Part shown: in pieces, positions 28,385-37,111 of the stretch | Numbering within the stretch: position 1 is the stretch's first letter | Layout: each line of letters opens with the position of its first letter | NCBI GenBank assembly: GCA_963786225.1 | Contig: CAWAYQ010000032.1 | Span: 470,795-534,794, forward strand | Reading direction: 5' to 3' | DNA from: Flaviflagellibacter sp963786225 | GTDB lineage: Bacteria > Pseudomonadota > Alphaproteobacteria > Rhizobiales > Methylopilaceae | Length of the DNA: 64,000 bases | The notes under the pieces: model-generated | Database searches by the model: none | Seen by the model: the letters and a program-made list of their open reading frames with translations, nothing else | What the model was told of the DNA's origin: nothing | Made by a program: the position numbers and the translations under genes

Positions 28385-29395
28385 TCACACCGCGTAAAAC
28401 CCGCGATACCAATCCACGAACCGCGCGACGCCGTCTTTCAGCGGCGTTTCGGGATGGAACCCGACCAGCGAGGACAATTCCTCGGTATTGGCGCAGGTCA
28501 TGGGCACGTCAGAGAGCGGCATGGGCAGCGCGCGGATGACAGCCTTCTTTCCCACGGCCTCTTCGATCAGCGACACTAGCTCGCGCACGCGCACGGCGTG
28601 CTGGTTGCCGATGTTGAGCAGGCGGTAGGGCGCGGCCGCACGGTCGGGCCGCGCCCGGGTCTCCGCGTCCGGCGCCGGCGGCTGGTCCATCAGCCGCACA
28701 ATGCTCTCCACGATGTCGTCGACATAGGTGAAGTCGCGCAGGAGCGAGCCGCCTTCATAAAGCGTGATCGGCTTTCCCTCGAACACCGCCTTCGTGAACA
28801 TGTAGACCGCCATGTCCGGACGCCCGTACGGTCCGTAGACCGTGAAGAAGCGCAGGCCCGTGGTGGGGATGCCGAAGAGATGCGAATAGGAGTGCGCCAT
28901 CAGTTCGTTGGCACGCTTGGTTGCGGCGTAGAGCGAGATCGGATGATCGACCGGATCTGCCTCCGCGAACGGCGCTTCCGCGCGCGATCCGTAGACCGAA
29001 CTCGACGAGGCATAGACCAGGTGCTTTACATCGCCGTTCCGCGCGCCTTCCAGCACATTCAGGAAGCCCTCGACGTTCGCCCGCGTATAGGCGTGCGGCT
29101 CTTCCATCGAGGCACGCACGCCCGCGCGCGCGGCGAGGTGCAAAATGACCTCCGGCCGCACGGCGCGGAACAGCGCATCGCTCGCAGCGCGGTCGGCGAG
29201 ATCGATCTGCTCGAAGGTAAAGCCGGGCCGGTTGCGCAATGACCCGAGGCGCGCCTCGGTGAGTTTCGGTTCCAGCGGGCTTTCAAGCGAATCCACGCCG
29301 ACGACGGAAAAGCCTCCGGTCAGGAGTCGGTCGGCCAAAGCGCGGCCGATAAAGCCCGCGACCCCGGTGACAAGAATTGGCGTGGATGTCGTCAT
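28385..29395 (-). CDS. NAD-dependent epimerase, UDP-glucuronate 4-epimerase-like
   Basis: Extended SDR most like enzymes that convert UDP-glucuronate to UDP-galacturonate. The 336-residue protein has the nucleotide motif TGVAGFIGRALADRL (Val replaces the usual Gly), HLAARAGVRASMEEPHAY, SSSSVYG and the catalytic YAATKRANE. The sugar-end motif FFTVYGPYGRPDMA is characteristic of the 4-epimerase group. With ugd at 3.5 kb it could provide UDP-galacturonate for lipopolysaccharide or exopolysaccharide. Substrate is inferred. Confidence 0.85.
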   Translation of the reverse strand: MTTSTPILVTGVAGFIGRALADRLLTGGFSVVGVDSLESPLEPKLTEARLGSLRNRPGFTFEQIDLADRAASDALFRAVRPEVILHLAARAGVRASMEEPHAYTRANVEGFLNVLEGARNGDVKHLVYASSSSVYGSRAEAPFAEADPVDHPISLYAATKRANELMAHSYSHLFGIPTTGLRFFTVYGPYGRPDMAVYMFTKAVFEGKPITLYEGGSLLRDFTYVDDIVESIVRLMDQPPAPDAETRARPDRAAAPYRLLNIGNQHAVRVRELVSLIEEAVGKKAVIRALPMPLSDVPMTCANTEELSSLVGFHPETPLKDGVARFVDWYRGFYAV

Positions 29396-29448
29396 GTGAT
29401 CCCCGAAAGCCCCCGCTATTTAGCGGCTTGCGAGGCCGTTGCACATGC

Positions 29449-29474
29449 AAAAAGGCCGGGCACGAGGCCCGGCC
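29449..29474 (-). terminator. Rho-independent terminator after the 29496-29975 gene
   Basis: Read on the minus strand, GGCCGGGC-CTCGT-GCCCGGCC is a perfect 8-bp stem followed by TTTTT. It lies 22 bases beyond the stop of the secreted protein gene. Confidence 0.85.
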
Positions 29475-29495
29475 TGTCGGAAAGCTGAACCGCGC

Positions 29496-29975
29496 TCAGT
29501 TTTCGTTGCGCGCGCTGACGAGAATGCCGTCTTCGGTTTCGCACGTCACGTCCGACGTCCGGCTGTCGCGCGGATAATCGATCGTGACTTCGGCGCGGAT
29601 GAGATGCCCGTTGGGCGTTTCGCGCACCGAATAGACGTCGCCGATCTCGGCGTCGTAGGCGCCGTATTGGCGTGCGGCGTCGAGCAGACCGTTGCGGCAG
29701 GCGGCGATGGCCTCCTTCGGTCCTTCGCTCGGGCCATCGTAAGAGCGATAGGCCGGGCGAGGCGGCGGCGGGGGGCCTTCCTCGACATAGACGTCGCGAT
29801 CCCGGGCCGAGCTTGCGGCAAGCGCGCCGAGGAAGACGCCGGCGCCGACCGCAGCCCCGAGGGCCGCACCGTTGCCGTGATGGTAATGGTGACGATAGTG
29901 CTGCGCCTGGGCAGCACTGGTCGAGACGACCAGAGCCGAGACGGCAGAAAGTGCGAAGAGATGGGAAAGACGCAT
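29496..29975 (-). CDS. Secreted hypothetical protein
   Basis: A 159-residue protein with a Sec signal (MRLSHLFALSAVSALVVSTS then AAQAQ). A His-rich start (HYRHHYHHGN) is followed by a glycine/alanine hydrophobic stretch that may be a membrane-associated glycine-zipper, then a Pro-rich linker (GPPPPPRP). The C-terminal domain has two cysteines (AACRNGLL and VTCETED). The start at 29975 is chosen because it gives the signal peptide. I do not recognise a named family. Confidence 0.7.
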   Translation of the reverse strand: MRLSHLFALSAVSALVVSTSAAQAQHYRHHYHHGNGAALGAAVGAGVFLGALAASSARDRDVYVEEGPPPPPRPAYRSYDGPSEGPKEAIAACRNGLLDAARQYGAYDAEIGDVYSVRETPNGHLIRAEVTIDYPRDSRTSDVTCETEDGILVSARNEN

Positions 29976-30038
29976 GGACCGCTCCATGGCGGCCCCCGTG
30001 GCCGCCCCAGGAGATGATCCTCTCAGAATATGGCTGAA

Positions 30039-30074
30039 TGCCGAATGAACGATGGCTGCCGAATGAACGATGGC
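30039..30074. repeat. 18-bp tandem duplication at the puuB stop
   Basis: TGCCGAATGAACGATGGC occurs twice back to back (30039-30056 and 30057-30074). The second copy reaches the puuB stop codon. It is exact, so it is a recent slippage event or an assembly effect. Confidence 0.8.
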
Positions 30075-31342
30075 TAGAGGCGGTCGCGCAGCGCGTACCA
30101 CAGCATTGCGAGGACGAGCAGAGGGTGCCGAAGTCCGGCCCCGCCGGGGAAAGCCGGCACCGGCAGCCGCGCCAGGCAATCGAATCGTTCCATCGAGCCG
30201 GCGACCGCCTCCGCGAGAACCGCGCCTGCGAAAGGAGCGAGCGCCACGCCCTGGCCGGAATATCCGGCCGCGACCAGAACATTCGGGGCGATGCGCCGGA
30301 TAAGCGGCAGCCGGGTCGGTGTAATGCCGACGACGCCGCTCCAGGCATAGTCGAACCCGGTGTCGCCGAGCTCCGGGAACACCGTCCTCATGGCCTTGCG
30401 TACAAGCGCCGCCGGATCGGACACGTAGGTTGTCGAATAGCTTTCCCCGCCGCCGAACAGCAGCCGTCCGTCGGCGGTGGGCCGGAAATAGTTGACGACG
30501 AACCGGCTGTCGGCGACCGCCATGGGCGTGTTGAGAAACGCCTTCAGCCTCTCGCCCAGGGGCTTGGTGACGCCGATGGTCGAGGCGATCGGCAGAATGC
30601 GCGCATCGGCGTCAGGAACCAGGCCCTGCATCAGGCTATCGCCGGCGACAAGAACCCAGTCCGCCGTGATCGTGCCCGAGGACGTAACGACGCGAGCGGG
30701 CGTTCCATGTTCTATCTTCAGCGCCTTGGTCTTCTCGAAAATCTCCGCGCCCGCCTTTGCCGCCGCGGTCGCCAGCCCGCGCGCATATTTCAACGGATGC
30801 AGATGCCCGCCGCCGCGGTCCACCATCCCGCCCTTGTAATCCTTCGAGCGGACCAGATCGCGGATCTCGGTCATGCCGAGCTTGTCGACCTTGTCGTAGG
30901 AATAATGGGTGCGCAGATGGTCGACATAGCGGTGCGTGTCGTCGACGAACCGCGCGCGATGATCGGCGTAGATCAACCCCTCGTGCCGCTCGGCGTCGAT
31001 CTCGTAGTTCCTAATGTTGGCATCGAGCTGAGCGACGGCGGCCTGACCGATCTCCCAGATCTGCCGGGCTTCGGAGCGTCCGAATTTGCGCTCGAGGAGT
31101 ATCTGGTCGCGGCGAAGGCCGGTATGGATCTGCCCGCCGTTTCTGCCGGATGCGCCGGACGCCACGCGATCCTGCTCGATCACCGCGACCGAATAGGCCT
31201 TCTCGCGCAGGGACAATGCCGCGCCGAGGCCGGTGAAGCCCGCGCCGATGACGCAGACATCGACGCGCTTGTCCTCCTTGAGCGAAGGGTAATCGGGAAG
31301 CGGCTTCGCAGTCGCTTCGTAATAGGTCGGGCCCTTCGTCAC
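30074..31342 (-). CDS. puuB: FAD-dependent gamma-glutamylputrescine oxidase-like
   Basis: FAD oxidoreductase of the DAO family, likely oxidising gamma-glutamylputrescine during putrescine breakdown. The 422-residue protein has the FAD motif VCVIGAGFTGLGAALSL, then SGASGRNGGQIHTGLRRDQ and the C-terminal GVVGITPTRLPLIRRI and AAGYSGQGVALAPFAG. Its start overlaps the puuA-like stop (ATGA), and it faces the divergent potFGHI operon across 0.3 kb. That context supports a polyamine role. Confidence 0.85.
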   Translation of the reverse strand: MTKGPTYYEATAKPLPDYPSLKEDKRVDVCVIGAGFTGLGAALSLREKAYSVAVIEQDRVASGASGRNGGQIHTGLRRDQILLERKFGRSEARQIWEIGQAAVAQLDANIRNYEIDAERHEGLIYADHRARFVDDTHRYVDHLRTHYSYDKVDKLGMTEIRDLVRSKDYKGGMVDRGGGHLHPLKYARGLATAAAKAGAEIFEKTKALKIEHGTPARVVTSSGTITADWVLVAGDSLMQGLVPDADARILPIASTIGVTKPLGERLKAFLNTPMAVADSRFVVNYFRPTADGRLLFGGGESYSTTYVSDPAALVRKAMRTVFPELGDTGFDYAWSGVVGITPTRLPLIRRIAPNVLVAAGYSGQGVALAPFAGAVLAEAVAGSMERFDCLARLPVPAFPGGAGLRHPLLVLAMLWYALRDRL

Positions 31343-32733
31343 ACGTTCAGCAGGAGATATTCACGCTCCCACGGGCTGATGACGCGCATGAAGGTTTCGA
31401 ATTCGCCGCGCTTGATCGCGGCATAGGTCGCCATGAAGCTGCGGCCGAACACGCCCTCCAGCGCGTCCGATTCCTCGAACAGGGCGACCGCCTCCAGCAA
31501 TCCGCGCGGCAGGTCGTAATCAAGTCCGTGCGCCGAACCTTCGACCGGCTCGGTCGGCTTCTCGTTTTCGATCATGCCGAGATAGCCGCAGGCAAGGCTC
31601 GCCGCGATCGCCAGATAAGGATTGGCGTCCGATGACGGGATGCGGTTTTCCACGCGGCGCGATTCCGGTTTGGCCGGAGGTACGCGGAGCCCCGTGGTGC
31701 GATTGTCATGGCCCCAGGCGACATTGATCGGCGCGGTCGCCTGTTTGGTCAGGCGGCGATACGAGTTCACGTAAGGCGCCAATATGCACATGACGTGTGG
31801 CAGGTATTTCTGCTGCCCGCCGATGAAGGAGAAGAACTCCTTGGTCGCGTCGCCCTTGGCGTTCGAGAAGATGTTTCTGCCGGTCTTGTCGCGCACCGAT
31901 TGATGTATGTGCATGGCCGACCCGGGTTGCCCCGCGATCGGCTTCGCCATGAACGTCGCATAGATGTTATGCGCAAGCGCCGCTTCGCGGATCGTGCGCT
32001 TGAACATGAAGACCTGGTCGGCTAGCGCCAGCGGATCGCCGTGGCGCAGATTGATCTCCATCTGCGCCGCGCCCTCTTCGTGGATGAGGGTGTCGATCTC
32101 GAGGCCCTGCGCTTCCGAGAAGTCGTAGATGTCCTCGAACAGATCGTCGAATTCATTGACGGCCGAAATCGAATAGCTCTGCCGTCCTGTCTCCGGGCGT
32201 CCCGAGCGGCCGACCGGAGCCTCCAGCGGATAGTCCGGATCGGTGTTCGGCTTCACGAGATAAAACTCGATCTCGGGCGCGACGATCGGATACCAGCCCT
32301 TGTTCGTATAAAGCTCGATAATCCGGCGCAGCAATTGGCGCGGCGCGACCTCGATCGGGCGTCCGTCGCGATGGTAGCAGTCGTGGATCAGCTGGGCGGT
32401 CGGATCGCTGGCCCAGGGAACGACCGAAAGCGTCGAGAAATCCGGCTCCAGCACGAGATCCGCGTCGGCGGGGTCGCCGGCTCCAGGCACGTCCTCGTCG
32501 GGATATTCCCCGGCGATGGTCTGGTGGAAAATCGAGGACGGCAGGTTCATGGCCGGGGCGTTGAAGAACTTCGATGCCGGCATGATCTTGCCGCGGGCGA
32601 CACCCGCCTGATCGGGCACCACGCATTCGAGTTCCTCAATACCGCGTGCCGCGACCCAGGCGCGCGCCTCTTCGACATTCGCAACGCCTCTGACAGAGGA
32701 GGCTGCGTCTTTTATTGACTTTTTCTTGCTCAT
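31339..32733 (-). CDS. puuA: Glutamine synthetase-like gamma-glutamylputrescine synthetase
   Basis: Glutamine synthetase fold enzyme probably ligating glutamate to putrescine. Motifs include PEIEFYLVKP (metal site), HEEGAAQMEINLRHGDPL, the ATP-loop-like KPIAGQPGSAMHIHQS and NRTTGLRVPPAKPESRRVENRIPSSDANPY. The ATG at 32733 is used; a TTG four codons upstream is possible. Length is about 464 residues, in the PuuA rather than the longer GlnA range. It is co-transcribed with puuB. Other amines cannot be excluded. Confidence 0.85.
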   Translation of the reverse strand: MSKKKSIKDAASSVRGVANVEEARAWVAARGIEELECVVPDQAGVARGKIMPASKFFNAPAMNLPSSIFHQTIAGEYPDEDVPGAGDPADADLVLEPDFSTLSVVPWASDPTAQLIHDCYHRDGRPIEVAPRQLLRRIIELYTNKGWYPIVAPEIEFYLVKPNTDPDYPLEAPVGRSGRPETGRQSYSISAVNEFDDLFEDIYDFSEAQGLEIDTLIHEEGAAQMEINLRHGDPLALADQVFMFKRTIREAALAHNIYATFMAKPIAGQPGSAMHIHQSVRDKTGRNIFSNAKGDATKEFFSFIGGQQKYLPHVMCILAPYVNSYRRLTKQATAPINVAWGHDNRTTGLRVPPAKPESRRVENRIPSSDANPYLAIAASLACGYLGMIENEKPTEPVEGSAHGLDYDLPRGLLEAVALFEESDALEGVFGRSFMATYAAIKRGEFETFMRVISPWEREYLLLNV

Positions 32734-33025
32734 GCGGCTTTGCAAACCGCGCGCCCGGATGACGATTCAGCCCTAACGGGCCCCGGGGCACGCGGTCCAG
32801 ACCCTCAGGCCCGGCTGCGCTCCGTGGTTTTCAGGCCGGTCGCGGTTTGCGACGACCTTGCCCCGAGAGTGCCGGGCGGCTCCGAAGCCGTCAACTCCGG
32901 ACCGCCATCATCCTGCAAAGGAAGTGAATACGAGCCTTGGTCTGCACCTTGTGTCCTTGGCGCGGGCTTCGTAACCTTGGTTTCAGGACATAGGCGCCGA
33001 AACCTATCGGAGGAACAGTAACGTC

Positions 33026-34129
33026 ATGGTTTTCAACCCCCGTTCCCTTATGGCCGCCCTCGGTGCCGCGCTGTTTTTCGGTGCCGCCGCAGACGCTTCG
33101 GCTCAAGAAATCCGCATCTATAACTGGTCGGATTATATCGACGAGACGATCCTCAAGGATTTCACCGCCGAGACCGGCATCAAGGTAGTCTACGATACCT
33201 TCGATACCAATGAGCTGCTTGAAACCAAGCTTCTGACCGGCTCCACCGGCTACGACATCGTGGTTCCGACCGCGACCTTCCTGAACCGCCAGATCAAGGC
33301 CGGCGTGTTCCAGAAGCTCGACAAGTCCAAGCTTCCGAACCTCAAGAATATGTGGCCCGAAATTCAGGATCGGGTCGCGCGCTACGACCCCGGCAATGAA
33401 TACGCCGTCACTTACATGTGGGGCACGACCGGCATCGGCTACAACGTCGCCAAGATCAAGGAAGCCCTGCCGAACGCACCGGTGAATTCCTGGGCGCTCG
33501 TCTACGATCCGGCCAATCTCCAAGCACTCTCGAAGTGCGGCGTGATGGTGCTCGATTCGGCCGAGGACGTGCTGCCGTCGGTCATGAACTATGTCGGCAT
33601 CTCGCCCCCGGACTTCCTGAAGGTCGAGGACGTCCAGAAAGCGGGCGAGCATCTTGCAAAGCTCCGCAAGAACATCCGCAAATTCCATTCCGACGAATGG
33701 AAAAACGCGCTCGCGGACGGCGATATCTGTGCGGCCGTCGGTTATTCCGGCGACGTGTTCCAGGTCGCTGACCGCGCCGAGGAAGCCGGCAAGGGCGTCG
33801 AGATTCAATATGTGATCCCGAAGGAGGGCGCACAGCTATGGTTCGACGTGTTCGCCATTCCGGCCGACGCCCCGAACCCGGACGGCGCGCACAAATTCAT
33901 CGATTACATGATGCGTCCCGAGGTGATCGCGAAGGCGACGAATTTCGTGTCCTATGCCAACGCCAACAAGGCCTCGCAGCAATTCGTCGACAAGGAGATC
34001 CTGGAAAATCCGGCGATTTATCCAGACGAGGAGACGCTGAAGCGCCTTTACACGGTGTCGACGATCGAGGACCCGAAGATGCAGCGTGCGGTGACGCGCG
34101 AATGGACCAAAGCCAAGACCGGTAAATAA
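33026..34129 (+). CDS. potF: Polyamine-binding periplasmic protein
   Basis: Binds putrescine or spermidine for the PotGHI importer. The 367-residue protein has a signal peptide ending ADASAQ, the family opening IRIYNWSDYIDETILKDF, GYDIVVPTATFLNRQI, MWGTTGIGYNVAKI and DGDICAAVGYSGDVFQ. An upstream GGAGG-type site (TCGGAGGA, about 33008-33015) supports the ATG. It is divergent from puuA. Confidence 0.95.
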   Translation: MVFNPRSLMAALGAALFFGAAADASAQEIRIYNWSDYIDETILKDFTAETGIKVVYDTFDTNELLETKLLTGSTGYDIVVPTATFLNRQIKAGVFQKLDKSKLPNLKNMWPEIQDRVARYDPGNEYAVTYMWGTTGIGYNVAKIKEALPNAPVNSWALVYDPANLQALSKCGVMVLDSAEDVLPSVMNYVGISPPDFLKVEDVQKAGEHLAKLRKNIRKFHSDEWKNALADGDICAAVGYSGDVFQVADRAEEAGKGVEIQYVIPKEGAQLWFDVFAIPADAPNPDGAHKFIDYMMRPEVIAKATNFVSYANANKASQQFVDKEILENPAIYPDEETLKRLYTVSTIEDPKMQRAVTREWTKAKTGK

Positions 34130-34139
34130 ACCTCACAGC

Positions 34140-34166
34140 CTGATGGGGCGCCGGGCGCCCCATCAG
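34140..34166 (+). terminator. Intra-operon hairpin between potF and potG
   Basis: CTGATGGGGCGC is paired perfectly with GCGCCCCATCAG around a 3-base loop, and there is no T run. In transport operons such a hairpin after the binding-protein gene often stabilises its mRNA or partially stops transcription, so the binding protein exceeds the membrane parts. Confidence 0.65.
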
Positions 34167-34177
34167 GGGAGCCTCTT

Positions 34178-35341
34178 ATGCCTCCTTCTACCGTCAAGGC
34201 GGCCTTGGGCCCGGTCCGCCGGGCCTTCAGCCCGTGGACCGATCCCGACGCAAAGCCGCTGATCCGGTTCGAAAACGTCACGAAAAAATTCGGCGAGTTC
34301 ACCGCCGTCGAGAACCTCACCCTCGACATCTACGAACGCGAATTCTTCGCGCTGCTCGGCCCCTCCGGCTGCGGCAAGACCACGTTGATGCGCATGATCG
34401 CCGGCTTCGAGGAGCCGACATCCGGCAAGGTCATCCTCAACGGAAAAGATCTCGTTGGCGTGCCGCCCTACAAGCGGCCGGTCAACATGATGTTCCAGTC
34501 CTACGCGCTCTTTCCGCATATGAGCGTCGCGGACAATGTCGCGTTCGGCCTTAAACAGGCGGGCTGGCCGAAGGCCGAGCGCGAAGCCCGCATCACCGAA
34601 ATGCTCAGGCTCGTGAAGCTCGACACGTTCGGTGCACGAAAACCCCATCAGCTCTCCGGTGGCCAGCGTCAGCGCGTCGCGCTCGCGCGCTCGCTTGCGC
34701 TGAAGCCGAAAGTGCTGCTGCTCGACGAGCCTTTGGGTGCGCTCGACAAGAAGCTGCGCGAGGAAACCCAGTTCGAGCTTACCGATCTTCAGGTCTCGCT
34801 CGGCATGACCTTCGTCATCGTCACCCACGATCAGGAAGAGGCGATGACGGTGGCCGACCGCATTGCCGTGATGAACCAGGGCAGGATCGTCCAGGTCGCA
34901 ACGCCCGGCGAAATCTATGAGCAGCCGAGCTCCCGTTATGTCGCGGACTTCATCGGCGACGTGAACATCATTCCGGCCAAGATCGAATCCGCGGACGGCA
35001 ATGCCATTCGTCTGAGAAGCCCGTGGGCGGAAGCGCCGATCGACGCGATGTGCAGCTCGGGCGTCGCGAAAGGCGCCGATGCCTGGCTCGCGCTGCGGCC
35101 GGAAAAAGTCGGCATCTCGCTTCAAGCGCCGAAGGCGGGCACCGCGAACGTTCTCGCCGGGGAGGTGTGGGACATCGGCTATCTCGGCGATCTGTCGATC
35201 TATCGCGTCAAGCTGCCGACCGGCGACATCGTCAAGGCGCAGATTTCGAACAGCACCCGCCTCGTGGAGCGTCCCATCACGTGGGAGGACAAGGTCTGGC
35301 TCAGCTGGGCACCCGAACAGGCCGTCCTTCTGACAAGCTGA
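34178..35341 (+). CDS. potG: Polyamine ABC transporter ATP-binding protein
   Basis: ATPase of the polyamine importer. The 387-residue protein has Walker A GPSGCGKTT, the signature LSGGQRQRVALARSLA, Walker B VLLLDEPLGALDKKLREETQ and the switch THDQEEAMTVADR, with a C-terminal TOBE domain (LRPEKVGIS). The LDKKLREETQ segment is typical of the PotA/PotG group. The potF and potH genes flank it closely. Confidence 0.95.
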   Translation: MPPSTVKAALGPVRRAFSPWTDPDAKPLIRFENVTKKFGEFTAVENLTLDIYEREFFALLGPSGCGKTTLMRMIAGFEEPTSGKVILNGKDLVGVPPYKRPVNMMFQSYALFPHMSVADNVAFGLKQAGWPKAEREARITEMLRLVKLDTFGARKPHQLSGGQRQRVALARSLALKPKVLLLDEPLGALDKKLREETQFELTDLQVSLGMTFVIVTHDQEEAMTVADRIAVMNQGRIVQVATPGEIYEQPSSRYVADFIGDVNIIPAKIESADGNAIRLRSPWAEAPIDAMCSSGVAKGADAWLALRPEKVGISLQAPKAGTANVLAGEVWDIGYLGDLSIYRVKLPTGDIVKAQISNSTRLVERPITWEDKVWLSWAPEQAVLLTS

Positions 35342-35351
35342 GGAACGTCAA

Positions 35352-36272
35352 ATGGCCAAGGGGGCGGGCAACAGGAACTGGCTGAGAAGCATCGAAATCG
35401 GCGTGCCTTTTCTTTGGCTCACGGTCCTCTTCCTCATCCCGTTCTTCATCGTCTTCAAGATATCGCTGTCGACGGGCGCGATCGCGCAACCGCCCTATAC
35501 GCCGATCTTCGACCTTTTGGCCGACGGCGTGTCGGGCACGTGGGAGAATATCAAGACGCTCTCGTTCAGTAATTACAGCTTCCTCTTTTCCGACGCTCTT
35601 TACATCAACTCCTATCTGTCGAGCCTGCGCATCGCCGCGATCTCGACCGTGCTTCTGCTCCTCATCGGTTATCCGATTGCCTACGGCATGGCGCGCGCGC
35701 CGAAGAACATCCGCCCGATGCTCCTGATGCTCGTCATCCTGCCGTTCTGGACGTCGTTCCTGATCCGCGTTTACGCCTGGATCGGCATCCTCAAGCCCGA
35801 AGGGTTGCTGTCCACTCTTCTGATCTGGCTCGGCGTCATCGATACGCCGCTCGAAATCATGAACACCGAGAAGGCGGTCTTCATCGGCATCGTCTATTCG
35901 TATCTGCCGTTCATGGTGCTGCCGCTCTATGCGAGCCTCGAAAAGCTCGACGACACCTTGCTCGAAGCCGCGGCCGATCTCGGCTCGCCTCCCTTCAAGG
36001 CGTTCTGGCAGATCACGTTCCCGCTCTCGATCCCGGGCATCATCGCCGGCTGCATGCTGTGCTTCATTCCGGCGGTCGGCGAATTCGTCATCCCCGATCT
36101 TCTGGGCGGTTCGGAAACCCTGATGATCGGCCGCACGCTCTGGAACGAGTTCTTCCTCAACCGCGACTGGCCGGTCTCGTCCGCGGTTGCGGTTTTGCTG
36201 CTGCTCGTTCTCGTCGTGCCGATCGTGCTGTATCAGAACTTCCAGCAGCGCCAGATCGAGGCCGAAAGATGA
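35352..36272 (+). CDS. potH: Polyamine ABC transporter permease PotH
   Basis: Inner-membrane channel subunit of the polyamine importer. The 306-residue protein has about six helices, PFWTSFLIRVYAWIGIL, NTEKAVFIGIVYSYLPFM and the coupling loop EAAADLGSPPFKAFWQITFP. It overlaps potI by 4 bases (ATGA). Confidence 0.95.
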   Translation: MAKGAGNRNWLRSIEIGVPFLWLTVLFLIPFFIVFKISLSTGAIAQPPYTPIFDLLADGVSGTWENIKTLSFSNYSFLFSDALYINSYLSSLRIAAISTVLLLLIGYPIAYGMARAPKNIRPMLLMLVILPFWTSFLIRVYAWIGILKPEGLLSTLLIWLGVIDTPLEIMNTEKAVFIGIVYSYLPFMVLPLYASLEKLDDTLLEAAADLGSPPFKAFWQITFPLSIPGIIAGCMLCFIPAVGEFVIPDLLGGSETLMIGRTLWNEFFLNRDWPVSSAVAVLLLLVLVVPIVLYQNFQQRQIEAER

Positions 36273-37111
36273 GAAAAGGCCTCAGCCCGTTCAATCTCGT
36301 TTCGCTGACGCTCGGCTTTGCGTTTCTGTACATACCGATCGTCATTCTTGTCATCTATTCGTTCAATGCCTCGCGTCTCGTTACCGTCTGGGGCGGGTGG
36401 TCGACCCAGTGGTATTATGCGCTGTTCAACAACCAGCAGCTTCTGGATGCGGCGTGGATTACGGCGCGTGTAGCTTTCCTCTCGGCAACCATCGCGACCG
36501 TTCTCGGCACGATGGCGGCAATCGCGCTGGTCCGGCACGGCAGGTTCAAGGGGCGGACTTTGTTCTCGGGCATGGTTTATGCTCCTCTCGTCATGCCGGA
36601 AGTCATCACCGGTCTGTCGCTCCTTCTGCTGTTTGTCGCGATGGGCGTCGCGCGCGGTTTCTGGACCGTCACCATCGCTCATGTCACGTTTGCCATGTGC
36701 TATGTCGCGGTCGTCGTCCAGTCGCGCCTCCTGAGCTTCGACCGCAGCCTGGAAGAGGCGGCGCAGGATCTCGGCGCGACGCCGGCAAAGACCTTCTTCG
36801 TCATCACGCTGCCGATCATCGCCCCCGCCGTCGTTTCAGGCTGGATGCTCGCTTTCACGCTCTCGCTCGACGACCTTGTCATCGCGAGCTTCACGACCGG
36901 TCCCGGTGCGACGACACTTCCGATGCGGATCTATTCGTCGGTGAGACTGGGCGTGACGCCGGAGATCAACGCCGTCTGCACGATTCTGATCGGCATCGTG
37001 ACGCTTGTCGTCATCGGCGTCTCCATCGCCACGAAGCGCGCGCAGACCGAACGTGAGCGTGCCGAACGCATGGCGGAGCAGGGCGGCTTGATCGCCGCCA
37101 GAGCCGGTTAG
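36269..37111 (+). CDS. potI: Polyamine ABC transporter permease PotI
   Basis: Second channel subunit of the polyamine importer. The 280-residue protein starts at ATG 36269 and has FNASRLVTVWGGWSTQWY, APLVMPEVITGLSLLLLF, the coupling loop EEAAQDLGATPAKTFFVITLP and SLDDLVIASFTTGPG. The stop overlaps the stop of the convergent iron permease by 2 bases. Confidence 0.95.
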   Translation: MRKGLSPFNLVSLTLGFAFLYIPIVILVIYSFNASRLVTVWGGWSTQWYYALFNNQQLLDAAWITARVAFLSATIATVLGTMAAIALVRHGRFKGRTLFSGMVYAPLVMPEVITGLSLLLLFVAMGVARGFWTVTIAHVTFAMCYVAVVVQSRLLSFDRSLEEAAQDLGATPAKTFFVITLPIIAPAVVSGWMLAFTLSLDDLVIASFTTGPGATTLPMRIYSSVRLGVTPEINAVCTILIGIVTLVVIGVSIATKRAQTERERAERMAEQGGLIAARAG

